64,000 nucleotides of DNA from CAZCAC01 sp964496575. Its GTDB lineage: Bacteria > Planctomycetota > UBA1135 > GCA-002686595. The translations under genes and the position numbers were made by a program. The stretch is from positions 37,440-101,439 of the forward strand of contig CAZCAC010000016.1 in NCBI GenBank assembly GCA_964496575.1, in the 5' to 3' direction. The notes beneath the pieces are model-generated. The model was not told where the DNA came from. It ran no database searches and saw nothing but the letters and a program-made list of their open reading frames with translations. Positions 8,216-17,625 of this stretch are shown here, piece after piece (within the stretch, counting starts at the first letter, position 1; each line of letters opens with the position of its first letter).

Positions 8216-9829
8216 TCAGCCGGCGGCTCCGGCCAGGAGCTGGCGGACGACCGCGCGGGCACGCTCCTCGTCCCCCGGCGAGAAGGGAACGGCGCCGACT
8301 CCCTCGACCGGCGACGGCAGCTGGTCGAGGGACTCGGGGGCCGACCCGGCGAGACCGAAGAAGCGCTCGTGGGTTCCCGGGTAGAGAACCCAGGCCGACC
8401 GCACGGGGAGCAGGGCGTCGCGGTACGCGTGCATCTTGTGCAGGTCCTGGTGGAGGTAGCTCGCGGGATCCGGCTCGAGGTCAGCGGAATCCCGCCCGGC
8501 CCCGCTCTTCCGCTGGAGCCGGAACTTCGCGTCGAGCACGTGCAATCCGCGGCTGGGTCCGGCGGGCACGTCCAGCACGATGTCGGGGCGGAGCGGCACC
8601 GAGTAGCTGCGCCGTCCGGGGCCCCTGCTCCGGGAGAAGCGCAGGTTGTACGAGCAGGTGACCGCGCCGGGCCAGGTGACGCGGAAATCGTACGCCGGCC
8701 CGATCTTCGTGTCGTCGACGCGGTGCCGGCTGGCGCGAAGGGGTCGCGCGCCCAGCTCCTTCGTGACCAGCTCGGTGAGCCGGTAGTAGCACCAGAGCTC
8801 GTACAGCTCGGCGATGTCCTTGGCCTCGAGCCAGTCGAAGAGCCTCGCCACGTCCAGTGGAATCTCCGGCGTCGCCCGCAGCCGCAGGTAGTGCCGGAAG
8901 ACCTCGCGATAGCCCCGCCGCCGGTGCAGCACCGTCGAGCCCGCCGGCAGCTGGGTCATCCGCCCCACCGAGTCCCAGAGCGGTGAGGCGACGTAGAGGC
9001 CGAGGCGCTTGCGCATGGACCGGCACTGCTCGGCGACCGAACGCCAGAGGCTCCCCTCCTTGCTCCGGTGTCGGGCCAGGGCGTGGACGCGATCGAGGAC
9101 GCCGTCGCAGAGCTCCAGGAAGTGCCTCGTGAAGCGGTTCTCCGCGGTGTCGAAGGAGCGCTCCGCGCGGACCTCGTCCACCTCGTCGGGGAGGTGTCCT
9201 CGCAGCGCCCGGGCGAGGGGCAGCGCGGAGTACGCCGGCGGAGTCCGGGTCAGCGGCTCGCAGCCGGCGGCGAGCCGGACCAGGTAGACGGAGTCGGTGC
9301 GACCGGCGAGCGCGAGATCGCGCCGACGTCGCGTCTGCCTCATCCGGTAGTGCGGTTCGCGGACGATCGCCTCCAGCGAGGGCAGGAGCCGGACCTCGCG
9401 AGGCGCTTGGTCGGAGAGAACGTGCCGGAGGTAGGCGAAGGCGTGGTAGAGCACGTCCTCGTGGTGACGGATCCGCTGGTCGAAGGGGATCCGGGCGACG
9501 TCGCCGGCGGCGAAGGGCAGCGCCGCGAGGGCGCGGGTGAGCTCGGCGAGCATTCGCTCGTAGTCGGTCCGGGACCACTTGCCGGAGACGATCTCGACGG
9601 CGCCGACCTCCGGGATCGCGAAGGAGCCGACGAGGTTGCCGAAGTCGAGCAGGAGGCTGCCGCCGACCGGTTTCGCGACGCCTCGCGGCAGGTGGTGCCG
9701 CACCACGGCGAGGGTCTCGGCGGGGCCCTCGAGGACCCACGTCACCTCTCCCTGCAGGAGGACCCGATCCTCGCGAAGGTCGGGTTCGGACTGCCCCGTG
9801 TGCGGGGAGAAGGAGAGCTCCGAGATCAC
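8216..9829 (-). CDS. mcrC: McrC-like restriction component (DUF2357 with PD-(D/E)XK nuclease)
   Basis: I chose the GTG at 9829 because it lies 7 bases after the McrB-like stop at 9837, giving 537 residues. Longer readings run back through the upstream gene in the wrong frame. The N-terminal two thirds resemble DUF2357-type McrC partners. The C-terminal nuclease core is seen as RPDIVL (D416) followed by HVLDAKFRL (D433-A-K435), the spacing expected of PD-(D/E)XK enzymes. A downstream HKMHAYRDAL helix is typical of these nucleases. The partner AAA+ protein would translocate DNA and this subunit would cut it. Defence against modified foreign DNA is known for the family and inferred here. Confidence 0.85.
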   Translation of the reverse strand: MISELSFSPHTGQSEPDLREDRVLLQGEVTWVLEGPAETLAVVRHHLPRGVAKPVGGSLLLDFGNLVGSFAIPEVGAVEIVSGKWSRTDYERMLAELTRALAALPFAAGDVARIPFDQRIRHHEDVLYHAFAYLRHVLSDQAPREVRLLPSLEAIVREPHYRMRQTRRRRDLALAGRTDSVYLVRLAAGCEPLTRTPPAYSALPLARALRGHLPDEVDEVRAERSFDTAENRFTRHFLELCDGVLDRVHALARHRSKEGSLWRSVAEQCRSMRKRLGLYVASPLWDSVGRMTQLPAGSTVLHRRRGYREVFRHYLRLRATPEIPLDVARLFDWLEAKDIAELYELWCYYRLTELVTKELGARPLRASRHRVDDTKIGPAYDFRVTWPGAVTCSYNLRFSRSRGPGRRSYSVPLRPDIVLDVPAGPSRGLHVLDAKFRLQRKSGAGRDSADLEPDPASYLHQDLHKMHAYRDALLPVRSAWVLYPGTHERFFGLAGSAPESLDQLPSPVEGVGAVPFSPGDEERARAVVRQLLAGAAG

Positions 9830-9836
9830 GGCGGGC

Positions 9837-12467
9837 TCACTCGATGAAGGAGGTGAATCCCTGCTGCTCCAGGCGTCGCGCCATGCGCCACAGCTTCGCG
9901 GCCAGGCGGGGGAAGCGTGGTGCGCTCGGCGAATCGTTGTCGCCGGCGGGCTCGAGCCGGCCTCCGGCCGGCCTCCAGGAGGAGCGCAGCACGGCTTCCT
10001 CGCCACCGCTCCGGTCTTCGCCGGTGATGGCGAAGGCGAAGAGACGATCGAGCAGCTCCTCGAGCTCCTGCTGGGTTCCGTGCAACTTGGGCAGGACCTT
10101 CTGCAGGAGCGCGAGGTCCAGCGCGACGCGGACGGCCTCGGAGCCCTCGGTGCACTGCTCCCTGGCGAGCCAGACGTAGCGTGCGATCTCGTTGGCGACG
10201 CGGTAGCCGAAGTGCCGGTTCTCTCCGGCGAGGATGTCGTTGATGGCCTGCACCGCCTCCCGGGGCTCGGGTCCCAGCTGGCAGAAGCGATCCCAGTCAG
10301 GGGGGCCGGGGTTCTCTTCGACCGACAACGAGCCAGTGAAGCGCACCAGCGACAGTGGCGAGCTCGGATCCGGGTCCTGCTCGACGTCGGGAACCGCCGC
10401 GGCGGCGTAGGCGTGCAGGTCGACCTCGTTGAACTCCAGGGTGAAGGCGCGGTCGAGGACCTTGGGGCTGAAGAGATAGGTCGTCTCGTCGACGTTGACC
10501 GTGCCGACGAACAGGAGGTTCGGTGGAACGCGCAGCTCGCGCGGAACGGCGACGCCGGTCTCCGTCTCACCCTCCTCGATCGCCGCGTCGCGGTGCAGGT
10601 CGATCGCCTCCCCGGACTCCATGGCGGAGAGGAAGTCGGAGAAGTAGTGCTCCACCCGCGCCAGATTCATCTCGTCGAGGATGGCGAAGAAGGGGCGCGG
10701 AGGACGATTCTCCCGCTCGGCGAGACGGCACTCCTCGGTCGCGTCGAGCAAGAGCTCCAGGAAAGGGGTCGTGACGTACTGGTCCAGGAGTGGGTTGTGG
10801 TAGCCGAGCAGGCCGCGGTTGTCGGTCCAGTCGGGGCGGACGGCGATGACGCGGTAGGATTCGGCGGTGCTGGGAGTGGCGACCTTGCTCGGGTCGATTC
10901 GGAGGATCGGCATGGTGGAGCTCTGATCCTCCACCACCGTCAGGTTCACGACGTCTCCCTCGGCGAACTCATCCAGGAACCACTCCTTCACCCGGCCGCT
11001 GAAATTCGTGACCAGGAGATTCGTTCCAGGCTTGTGCCATCCATTCTGCTGATGGTGGCTGCCGTCGGGGAGCTCCACCGTCAGCCGATCGAAACGGGCG
11101 TCGTCCACCACGGAGAGGAACTCGGTGGCGAGGGCCGCCGGAATGACGATGCGCTTGTGGTTGAGCATGTACGGTCGCACGGGGATCGGAGTACCCTCCT
11201 CACCTCCGGCTGTACTTCCGGAGTCGTCGAGAGAGGTGTCCTGCAAGGCTCGCGCCACCTCCAGGGCGAGCCGGGTCTTCCCCGTCCCCGAGATCCCGGT
11301 GAGGATCACGAAACGCTTCACCTGCAACGAGAGCAGGAAGTTCGCGACCACCTCCTCGGGGAAGAAGAGACGCTGGTCTTCGAGCGCGGAGAGGATCTCC
11401 TCGAAGTCGAGAATGGGGCTCGTCGTCGGGTCACCTCCTTTTTTAATCACGGGAGAGGGTTTCGATCCGGGGCCGATCTCGGGTGCTCCCTCGAATTCCA
11501 GGAGATCGGCACGCTTCAGCTTGATCAAGGTTCGGCGCCAGCCCAGCCGGTTGACGCGACGCCTCGTGGGATCGTCCCACCGAACGGCGATCCGGTGTGG
11601 ATGCCGCTGGTCCCAGGTCGAATCACCACGACCATCGATGTGCTCGTAGGGACCAACCACGGTGCCAATACCCAGCACCTCGGTGGTGCCGGCGTTGGCC
11701 ACGACGCGGTCTCCGGGTCGGAAGTTCCGGAACTTCCAGACCTGCTCGAGCTTTCTGACCGTGAATCCTGAGTTCTCTTTCAGCGCGATCGCCATTCGCT
11801 GCTCAAACTCCTCGCGACTGACGTTGGCAAGGTCACCGAGCGCACCCCAGCCGATGCTGATGACACCGTGCTCACGCCACTGCTCCCAGTACCGGGCGCC
11901 ACCTCCCGGAGAGATCTTCCAGTACCTCGTCTTGCGGACGGGGCCCACCGTTTCATGGGCTTCTCCAAGGCTGGTGGCGTCAGTTTCGACTCCGATGGCC
12001 TCCTCGGCGCGAGTGCGGGCGATCACGATCCTGTTCACCACCGAGAGGAACTCGGCCACGGCGGCCCGATCGCGCGGGAGCGGCACGCGCACCTGCTCGC
12101 CCCCCATGATCTCGGCGAACCGCTCCTTGCGCAGGAGATTTCGGTCGTCCCGCTTGACGGGTCGGTAGCGCCAGACGAGAGCATCTCCATCGGTTTCGCA
12201 AGCCTCGATGAGGGATGTTTCCTTCTTCTCGGGGAACACGACCAGGTAGTACTCCCCGGGCCGGTTGTCGGGATTGAACTCGCAGAGGACCAGCCAGATC
12301 GCGCCGGGCCCCGAAGGCGTTCGAAACAGCCCCAGGTTCAGGCGGTTGTTGACGAAGGCGTGGAAGTCGGACAGGGTCTCCGCCCCGTGAAACTCCAGCT
12401 CGGAATCCGTCTGCCCCGCGGCTTCGACCAGGAGCCTGGCCAGCTCCCGGGCACGTTGCTCTTCCAT
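9837..12467 (-). CDS. mcrB: McrB-like AAA+ protein with EVE-like domain
   Basis: ATG 12467 is preceded by GAGAGGAG five bases away, giving 876 residues; a GTG at 12473 would lie inside that ribosome site. Residues about 180-325 resemble an EVE/PUA-type modified-base reader (RYWKISPGG, VISIGWGALGDL, PGDRVVANAG). The AAA+ core has Walker A GISGTGKT (391-398), RPDWTDNRGLLGY (about 544), Walker B FFAILDEMNLARVEHYFSDFLS (from about 593) and sensor GTVNVDETTY. A module of about 90 residues (about 435-525) is inserted between Walker A and the RPDW motif and resembles a beta-barrel domain seen in related McrB-like proteins. The pair with mcrC forms a modification-dependent (type IV-like) restriction operon. 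Confidence 0.9.
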   Translation of the reverse strand: MEEQRARELARLLVEAAGQTDSELEFHGAETLSDFHAFVNNRLNLGLFRTPSGPGAIWLVLCEFNPDNRPGEYYLVVFPEKKETSLIEACETDGDALVWRYRPVKRDDRNLLRKERFAEIMGGEQVRVPLPRDRAAVAEFLSVVNRIVIARTRAEEAIGVETDATSLGEAHETVGPVRKTRYWKISPGGGARYWEQWREHGVISIGWGALGDLANVSREEFEQRMAIALKENSGFTVRKLEQVWKFRNFRPGDRVVANAGTTEVLGIGTVVGPYEHIDGRGDSTWDQRHPHRIAVRWDDPTRRRVNRLGWRRTLIKLKRADLLEFEGAPEIGPGSKPSPVIKKGGDPTTSPILDFEEILSALEDQRLFFPEEVVANFLLSLQVKRFVILTGISGTGKTRLALEVARALQDTSLDDSGSTAGGEEGTPIPVRPYMLNHKRIVIPAALATEFLSVVDDARFDRLTVELPDGSHHQQNGWHKPGTNLLVTNFSGRVKEWFLDEFAEGDVVNLTVVEDQSSTMPILRIDPSKVATPSTAESYRVIAVRPDWTDNRGLLGYHNPLLDQYVTTPFLELLLDATEECRLAERENRPPRPFFAILDEMNLARVEHYFSDFLSAMESGEAIDLHRDAAIEEGETETGVAVPRELRVPPNLLFVGTVNVDETTYLFSPKVLDRAFTLEFNEVDLHAYAAAAVPDVEQDPDPSSPLSLVRFTGSLSVEENPGPPDWDRFCQLGPEPREAVQAINDILAGENRHFGYRVANEIARYVWLAREQCTEGSEAVRVALDLALLQKVLPKLHGTQQELEELLDRLFAFAITGEDRSGGEEAVLRSSWRPAGGRLEPAGDNDSPSAPRFPRLAAKLWRMARRLEQQGFTSFIE

Positions 12468-12652
12468 GCGCACTCCTCTCGGCGAGGTCCGCGAGCACCC
12501 GCCGCACCCTCGCGCCGAGGCCAGAGTCTAGCCGGTGGCGCACCGATCCCCCAGGAACGGCCGCCCGCGTGGTCCCTCCAGGCGGGTTCCTCGCCGTGAG
12601 CTGCCGCCGGCACGCTATCCTGAACCACCACCGGATTCGAAGGAGCCTCGTC

Positions 12653-13636
12653 ATGATCATGCTGCACCCGAACTTGCGCCGCCTCGCCCTGCTCCTCTGC
12701 CTCGGCGTCCCCGCGGCGTGTTGCCAGGAGGCTCCGGTCGAGCCCGTCGCGGTCGAGACACCCGCCCCGGTCGTCGACCCCGTCGCCGAGCTCGAGCGGC
12801 ACGTGCGCGCCCTCGTCGAGGTCGAGCCGGCGCGCGACGCAGGGCATCCCGAGGTCCTGATGGAGGTCGCGGGCTACATCGGAGCTGAGCTCTCGGCGTT
12901 CGGCGGGGAGCTCGTGACGAGCGACTTCGAGGTCGACGGCAGGACCTACCGCAACGTCAGCGTCCTGCTGGGACCCGACACGAATACGCGCGTGGTGGTC
13001 GGCGCGCACTACGACGTCGCCGGCGAACTGCCCGGCGCCGACGACAACGCCAGCGCGGTCGCCGCGCTGATCGGGCTCGCGCGGGAGCTGGAGGGAATCG
13101 AGCTCGGGAGCCGCGTCGAGCTCGTCTCCTGGCCGCTCGAGGAGCCGCCCTACTTCGGCACCGAGGAGATGGGCAGCGCCTTCCACGCCGCCGACCTCGA
13201 GGAGGCCGACGTCGAGGTCACCGCGATGATCTCGCTGGAGATGGTCGGCTACTTCTCCGACGAGCCCGATTCACAGCACTTCCCCGACGAACGGCTGAAG
13301 GCGCTGGCGCCGAGCACCGGCAACTTCATCGCCGTCGTCGGCCGCATCGAGGACGGGCCGCTCATCGCAGCGATCAAGGAGGCGATGACGAGCGCCTCGG
13401 AGCTGCCCGTGGTCGGCCTGCCGCTCCCCGTCATCGTGCCCGGCGTCGACTTCTCCGACCACCGCAACTACTGGGCGAACGACTACGACGCGGTGATGAT
13501 CACCGACACCGCCTTCTACCGGAATCCCAACTACCACGAGGCGAGCGATCTGCCGGAGACGCTCGACTACGCGCGGATGAACGAGGTGGTCAAGGGTGTA
13601 CGGGCGGCGGTGATCGAGCTGGCGGCGGTGGAGTGA
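12653..13636 (+). CDS. M28 family metallopeptidase, lipoprotein
   Basis: ATG 12653 follows AAGGAG by seven bases and gives 327 residues. Residues 1-25 form a lipoprotein signal (LALLLCLGVPAAC). The di-zinc peptidase signature is complete. GAHYDV supplies His, PGADDNASA the bridging Asp, WPLEEPPYFG the catalytic Glu and a Glu ligand, MISLEMVGYFSD the next acid, and NPNYHEASDLPETLDY the last His. It is therefore probably an active exo-aminopeptidase or glutaminyl-cyclase-like hydrolase anchored outside the cytoplasm. It diverges from mcrB with a 185-base intergenic region. Confidence 0.9.
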   Translation: MIMLHPNLRRLALLLCLGVPAACCQEAPVEPVAVETPAPVVDPVAELERHVRALVEVEPARDAGHPEVLMEVAGYIGAELSAFGGELVTSDFEVDGRTYRNVSVLLGPDTNTRVVVGAHYDVAGELPGADDNASAVAALIGLARELEGIELGSRVELVSWPLEEPPYFGTEEMGSAFHAADLEEADVEVTAMISLEMVGYFSDEPDSQHFPDERLKALAPSTGNFIAVVGRIEDGPLIAAIKEAMTSASELPVVGLPLPVIVPGVDFSDHRNYWANDYDAVMITDTAFYRNPNYHEASDLPETLDYARMNEVVKGVRAAVIELAAVE

Positions 13637-13658
13637 GCTCGCGGGCCTCCGCACCGGA

Positions 13659-15326
13659 TCAGAAGCTCAGTTCGATCCGTTCCGGTCCCGAGCCGACGTA
13701 CAGCGGCTCGCGGTGCACCACCTCGTCGTCGTACGAGACGACCAGCTCGTAGGTCCCGGGCACGAGGCGCAGCCAGGCCTCCCGATCCGGTCTGGCGAGC
13801 GTGGTCTTGCCCACCACCAGGCCGGAATCGGCGTGCGCCTCGATCAGCAGCCGATCCGACTCGACCTCCGGCAAGACCAGCGCAACGACGCTCGACCGCC
13901 TCAGGACGAGCTCGATTCCTTCCACCGTCCCCTGCGTCGCATCGACGCGTTGGGGAGCGGCGACCCAGTCCTCTGGCGGGGCGTCCTGCTCCTCGGGCAG
14001 CCGCGGAGCCGTGATCACATAGAACCCCGGCGCGAGCTTGGGGATCGAGAAGAGGCCGCTCTTCCGGCTGCGGGAGTGGTACCAGCGCTCCCACGCCACC
14101 TCGCCCGTCGCCGGACCGAGCCTCCCCCAGTGGAGCTGCACCTCGGCCGGCTCGCCGGTCGAGCGCGTGACCTTCCCGCGCAGGCGAACCGGCGGCGGGA
14201 CGGGAACGTCCCCGAGCTCGAGGCGTTCTCCCGGAGTGAGCTCCAGGGGAATCCTCACATCGGCCCGTTCCGGAAAGCTCGCGACCAACCAGCCACTCGA
14301 CGGCGAGACCCGCTCGAAGAACAGGGTCCCGTCCGACCCGACCTCGATCGGAAAGTGCCCGGTGCCCGGACCTTCGATCCAGGCCCTGCCGGCCAGCGGC
14401 TGACCGGTCTCCGCCGCGACGAGTCTCGCGTCGATCTCGCACACGATGGCCTGTAGCTCCTCGAGCTCGACGACGAAGGTCACCTTGCGGATCGCGCGAT
14501 CGAAGGGCTGCTTGCGCAGCACCTTCCCACCCGCCACCAGATTGACCCAGCCGGGACCGGGCTCGAGAAGCTCGATGAAGCCGAAGATCGTCGGTCGATC
14601 CTCGTACGCGCGCAGGCCGAAACAGTCGAAGTACTTGCCGATGCCCTGGCGGACCGAGCGATGGGGTGCCAGCCGATACGCCTCGCCGGGCTCCTCGCGC
14701 GTGGCCACCGGCAGGAGATTCAGGAGCACGGGGTCCAGCCCGACCTGGGCGGCCAGCTCCAGGACGGGCTGGCCCTGCTCGGTGACCAGGTGTACGAAGA
14801 TCCGCTGCTCGCGATCGAGCTGGAAGTCGTGGCGGACGAGCGGCTCCGCTCCGGTGATCTCGAGCTGGACGTCGCCGGAGAGGTACCCGTCGGGGTGAGC
14901 CCGGAGCCGGCGCGTGCCGGGAGCCACGGGGCTGATGTGATAGGCCCCCTTCTCGTCGGTGTGCACCTCCAGCCCTCGCTCGCCTTCATCCGGCTTCACC
15001 GTGATCGGCGCCTCCGCGATCGGGCTGCCGGCTTCGTCGGTGACCGTGCCGTGGATGAAGACCTCGTCGTGGTGCTCCGCGGGAACCGGATCCTCCGAAT
15101 CATCGGATACCGACACGCGGGGCGCGGTTTCGTCTTCCGCGTCTACCGGCTCGGGGGGCGGCAAGGGTCCGGCGACCGGTGAGGCGGTCGAAGGTTCCGA
15201 CGTCGTCGGCTCCAGACCCGCCGGCTCGCCAGCTCCCCTTTCTGGCGAGGTCAGGCCTACCACGAGGTAACCGGCGACCAGCACGAGAACCGCGCCTCCG
15301 GTGAAGAGCACTCCGGACCTTTTCAT
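13659..15326 (-). CDS. Membrane-anchored carboxypeptidase-regulatory-like protein A
   Basis: ATG 15326 gives MKRSGVLFTGG and 555 residues; the longer frame upstream lies in the shared promoter and lacks a signal. One N-terminal membrane segment (about 5-25) is followed by an acidic Pro/Glu-rich linker. Several beta-sandwich units follow: VFIHGTVTDEAGSPIAEAPITV, VTFVVE...VCEIDARLVAAETGQPLAGRAW, VRLRGKVTRSTGEPA, and a C-terminal GTYELVVSYDDEVVHREPLYVGS. It is paralogous to the genes at 15864-17522 and 22376-24046 and shares domain type with the ECF fusion. It diverges from a UPF0158 gene across 100 bases. Role unknown; probably a surface or periplasmic structural protein. Confidence 0.8.
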   Translation of the reverse strand: MKRSGVLFTGGAVLVLVAGYLVVGLTSPERGAGEPAGLEPTTSEPSTASPVAGPLPPPEPVDAEDETAPRVSVSDDSEDPVPAEHHDEVFIHGTVTDEAGSPIAEAPITVKPDEGERGLEVHTDEKGAYHISPVAPGTRRLRAHPDGYLSGDVQLEITGAEPLVRHDFQLDREQRIFVHLVTEQGQPVLELAAQVGLDPVLLNLLPVATREEPGEAYRLAPHRSVRQGIGKYFDCFGLRAYEDRPTIFGFIELLEPGPGWVNLVAGGKVLRKQPFDRAIRKVTFVVELEELQAIVCEIDARLVAAETGQPLAGRAWIEGPGTGHFPIEVGSDGTLFFERVSPSSGWLVASFPERADVRIPLELTPGERLELGDVPVPPPVRLRGKVTRSTGEPAEVQLHWGRLGPATGEVAWERWYHSRSRKSGLFSIPKLAPGFYVITAPRLPEEQDAPPEDWVAAPQRVDATQGTVEGIELVLRRSSVVALVLPEVESDRLLIEAHADSGLVVGKTTLARPDREAWLRLVPGTYELVVSYDDEVVHREPLYVGSGPERIELSF

Positions 15327-15426
15327 CGAGTACCTGTCCCTGTACGGGGCACGGGAAATCGATCCCCGTACCGCACCGATGAGTGTACTCTCCTCGGGAG
15401 AACGCGACGACCAAGGGGAGGTAGCG
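15327..15426. promoter_or_regulatory. Divergent promoter region, membrane protein A / UPF0158-1
   Basis: The 100-base region between two divergent starts contains an inverted repeat GTACGGGG ... CCCCGTAC (about 15349-15377) with a 14-base spacer. The paralogous regions at 17523-17625 and 24047-24153 share a GTAC-CCTG / ATGCC motif upstream of the minus-strand gene. Joint control of each divergent pair is inferred. Confidence 0.35.
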
Positions 15427-15867
15427 ATGGCGGCAATCTCATTCGATGCACTGGAAGACGCCTTCGAGTTCGTGAGCTTCAGCGGCCCCGGCGAGAACCA
15501 GGCGGTGCTGTGTCGGGAGACCGGGAAGATCTTCTTCCGGGCCGAGCTGATCGAGCTCGACACCCCGGACCCGTTCCCCGAGGACGTCGAGGACAACCCC
15601 GCCTACCTCGCCATCCCGGACAAGACCGAGCTGGGCCTGGGACGCCGGGTCGCCGTCGACTTCGCCGCGAGCCACCTGGAGGATCCCCACGTCGTCAGCC
15701 GCATCTTCAACGGACCGGGCGCCTACGGTCGATGGAAGGTCCTGCTCGAGGAGCGCGGTCTCCTGCATGACTGGTTCTCGTTCGAGCTGGCGGAAGCAAG
15801 GACCGCACTCCGGCGATGGTGCGAGGCGAACGAGGTCGAGGTGGAGCCGCAGCTGGTCTCGAACTAG
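15427..15867 (+). CDS. UPF0158 family protein, copy 1
   Basis: ATG 15427 lies five bases after GGGGAGG and gives 146 residues. The order FDALEDAFEFVS, NQAVLCRETGKIFF, ED-rich linker, NPAYLAIPDKTELGLGRRVAVDFA, then FNGPGAYGRWKVLLEE and LLHDWFSFELAEARTALRRWCEANEV matches the UPF0158 family (RGAF-RFKDAL / W-x-F pattern). The function of the family is unknown. It shares a divergent promoter with the membrane protein at 13659-15326, and the same arrangement is repeated 2.2 kb downstream. Confidence 0.85.
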   Translation: MAAISFDALEDAFEFVSFSGPGENQAVLCRETGKIFFRAELIELDTPDPFPEDVEDNPAYLAIPDKTELGLGRRVAVDFAASHLEDPHVVSRIFNGPGAYGRWKVLLEERGLLHDWFSFELAEARTALRRWCEANEVEVEPQLVSN

Positions 15868-17522
15868 TCGCGCAGCTCGATCCGCAACGGCTCACTCCCG
15901 ACGATCAGGGGACGCCGCTGTAGCTCCTCGCCGTCCAGCGAGAGGACGAGCTCGTACTCACCGGGCGGGAGCTGCAGCTTCGCCGAGGGGTTCGTCCCCT
16001 CGAGCCAGGACCGGGTGACCGGGATCCCGTTGGGGCCGATCGCCTCGACCCGCGGCGTCGAGTGCTCGTTCCACGGCGCGAGTACGGTGACGGCGGTCGT
16101 CGGCCACACGACGACCTCGATCCCCTCCACGGAGCCGGCCGTCGCGTCGACGCGTACGGGCGGAGCGGCGAGGTGCCTGTACTTGCGGGAGTTCTCGCCG
16201 AAGCCGGGGGAGTAGACCACCCAGATGCCCGGCTCTCGCTCCGGGATCGTGAACGAACCGTCGGCCTCGGAGGGAACGTAGTGCCAGGAATCCCGCTGCA
16301 GCTCTCCGCTCGTCGGGTCGAAGCGGGCCCAGGAGAGCTTGACGGACACCCCCGCTCCACTCGCGTCGACGACCCGCCCGCTCAGCTCGACCGGTGGGGA
16401 GAGGGGAATCGTGCCGAGGTCGATTCGCACGCCCGGAGCGAGGTCCAGCGCCCTCCGCGTCTCCGCTCGTCCCGGTGAGCGCGCGATGAACCAGCGGTTC
16501 GTCGGACTCGTCTGCTCGAAGAGGACGAAGCCGTCGGTACCGGCCTGGGCCGGCTGGTGCGCGGGGAACGGGTCCTCCTCGAGTCAGGCCTGGCCAACCA
16601 GCGGCCGGTCGCTCTCGGCGGCGACGAGCGTCGCACTGACCACGCACGTGAGCGCGGTGAGGTCAGCGGGATCGACGACGAAGGTCACCTCCCGCGTCGA
16701 TCGATCGACGGGCCACCGGTCCAGCACCTTCCCCGCGGCGACCAGGCTCAACCAGGCGGGCGCCGGCTCGCGCAGGATCACCGTGCCGTGGTACGGCGGG
16801 CTCCGTTTCTCGTCGTACCGGCTGTTCCGCCTCGAGAACTCGCCGATGCCGTGGCGCAGAGTGAACCTGCTCTCGAGCGGAAGCGTCTCGCCGGGTCGCT
16901 CCTTCGTGGCCACGGGCATGAGTCCCAGGCGCCGGGTGCTCAGTCGAGTCCCGGGAACGTACTCGGGGGTGGGCTCGCCGTCGGAGGTGACCAGGTGCAC
17001 GGCGATTCGCTGGCAGGGTTCCAGGCGGAAGTCGTGTGGTACGAGCCGCCTCTTCCCGGTCAGCTCGAGATCGACCTGTTGCGAGTAGAAGCCTTTCGCG
17101 CTGACCTCGAGATGCCCGGAGCCGGGATCGAGAGGACCGACGCGGAAGCGCCCCTGCTGGTTGGTGCGCGCGACGACCTCCCCCTCCCCTTCGCCAGGGA
17201 TCGCCCCGACTCGGGCCTTGGCGATCGGAGCGCCGGACTGCCCGGTCAGGTTGCCGACGACGAAGACCTCGCCGAACCGCGTTTCGGCGCCGGGACTCTC
17301 CTCGACCGCCGGCATCGCGATGCGCGCGGCATCCCCCTCTGCCTCTCGAGCTCGGTCGTCGAGGATCGCGGACGAGCGCTCCGCGACGAGGTCATCCGGC
17401 TCGAAGCCTGCCTCGCCGTCTGGTTCTCGCGACGGCGAGACCAGACCGAACACGACGTAGACGGCGATGAGCACGAGCGCGAGCAGTGCGCCGGCGATCG
17501 ACAGAATCAGGGATCGGTTCAT
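15864..17522 (-). pseudogene. Membrane-anchored carboxypeptidase-regulatory-like protein B, interrupted by in-frame UGA
   Basis: One frame runs from ATG 17522 (MNRSLILSIAGALLAL, single membrane segment) to the stop at 15864. It would be 552 codons, matching the 555- and 556-residue paralogues. A TGA at 16586-16584 (codon 313) interrupts it: GQA-TGA-LEED here against GRAWIEG and GRVWLSES in the paralogues, so TGG has become TGA. No frame change occurs, and homology continues on both sides (NRWFIARSPGRAE, PVELSGRVVDASGAG). It may be a nonsense mutation, a base-call error or a recently truncated protein of 312 residues that would still contain the membrane anchor and first domain. It is divergent from UPF0158 copy 2. 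Confidence 0.75.
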
Positions 17523-17625
17523 CTGCTTTCTCTCCCTCGATAGCATCAGGGTACCGGAGTCCGGCATTCGCACGGCGCAGATCGTAGAATCTCGCCGTCA
17601 GCCCGGAACGACCGAGGGGGGTGCG

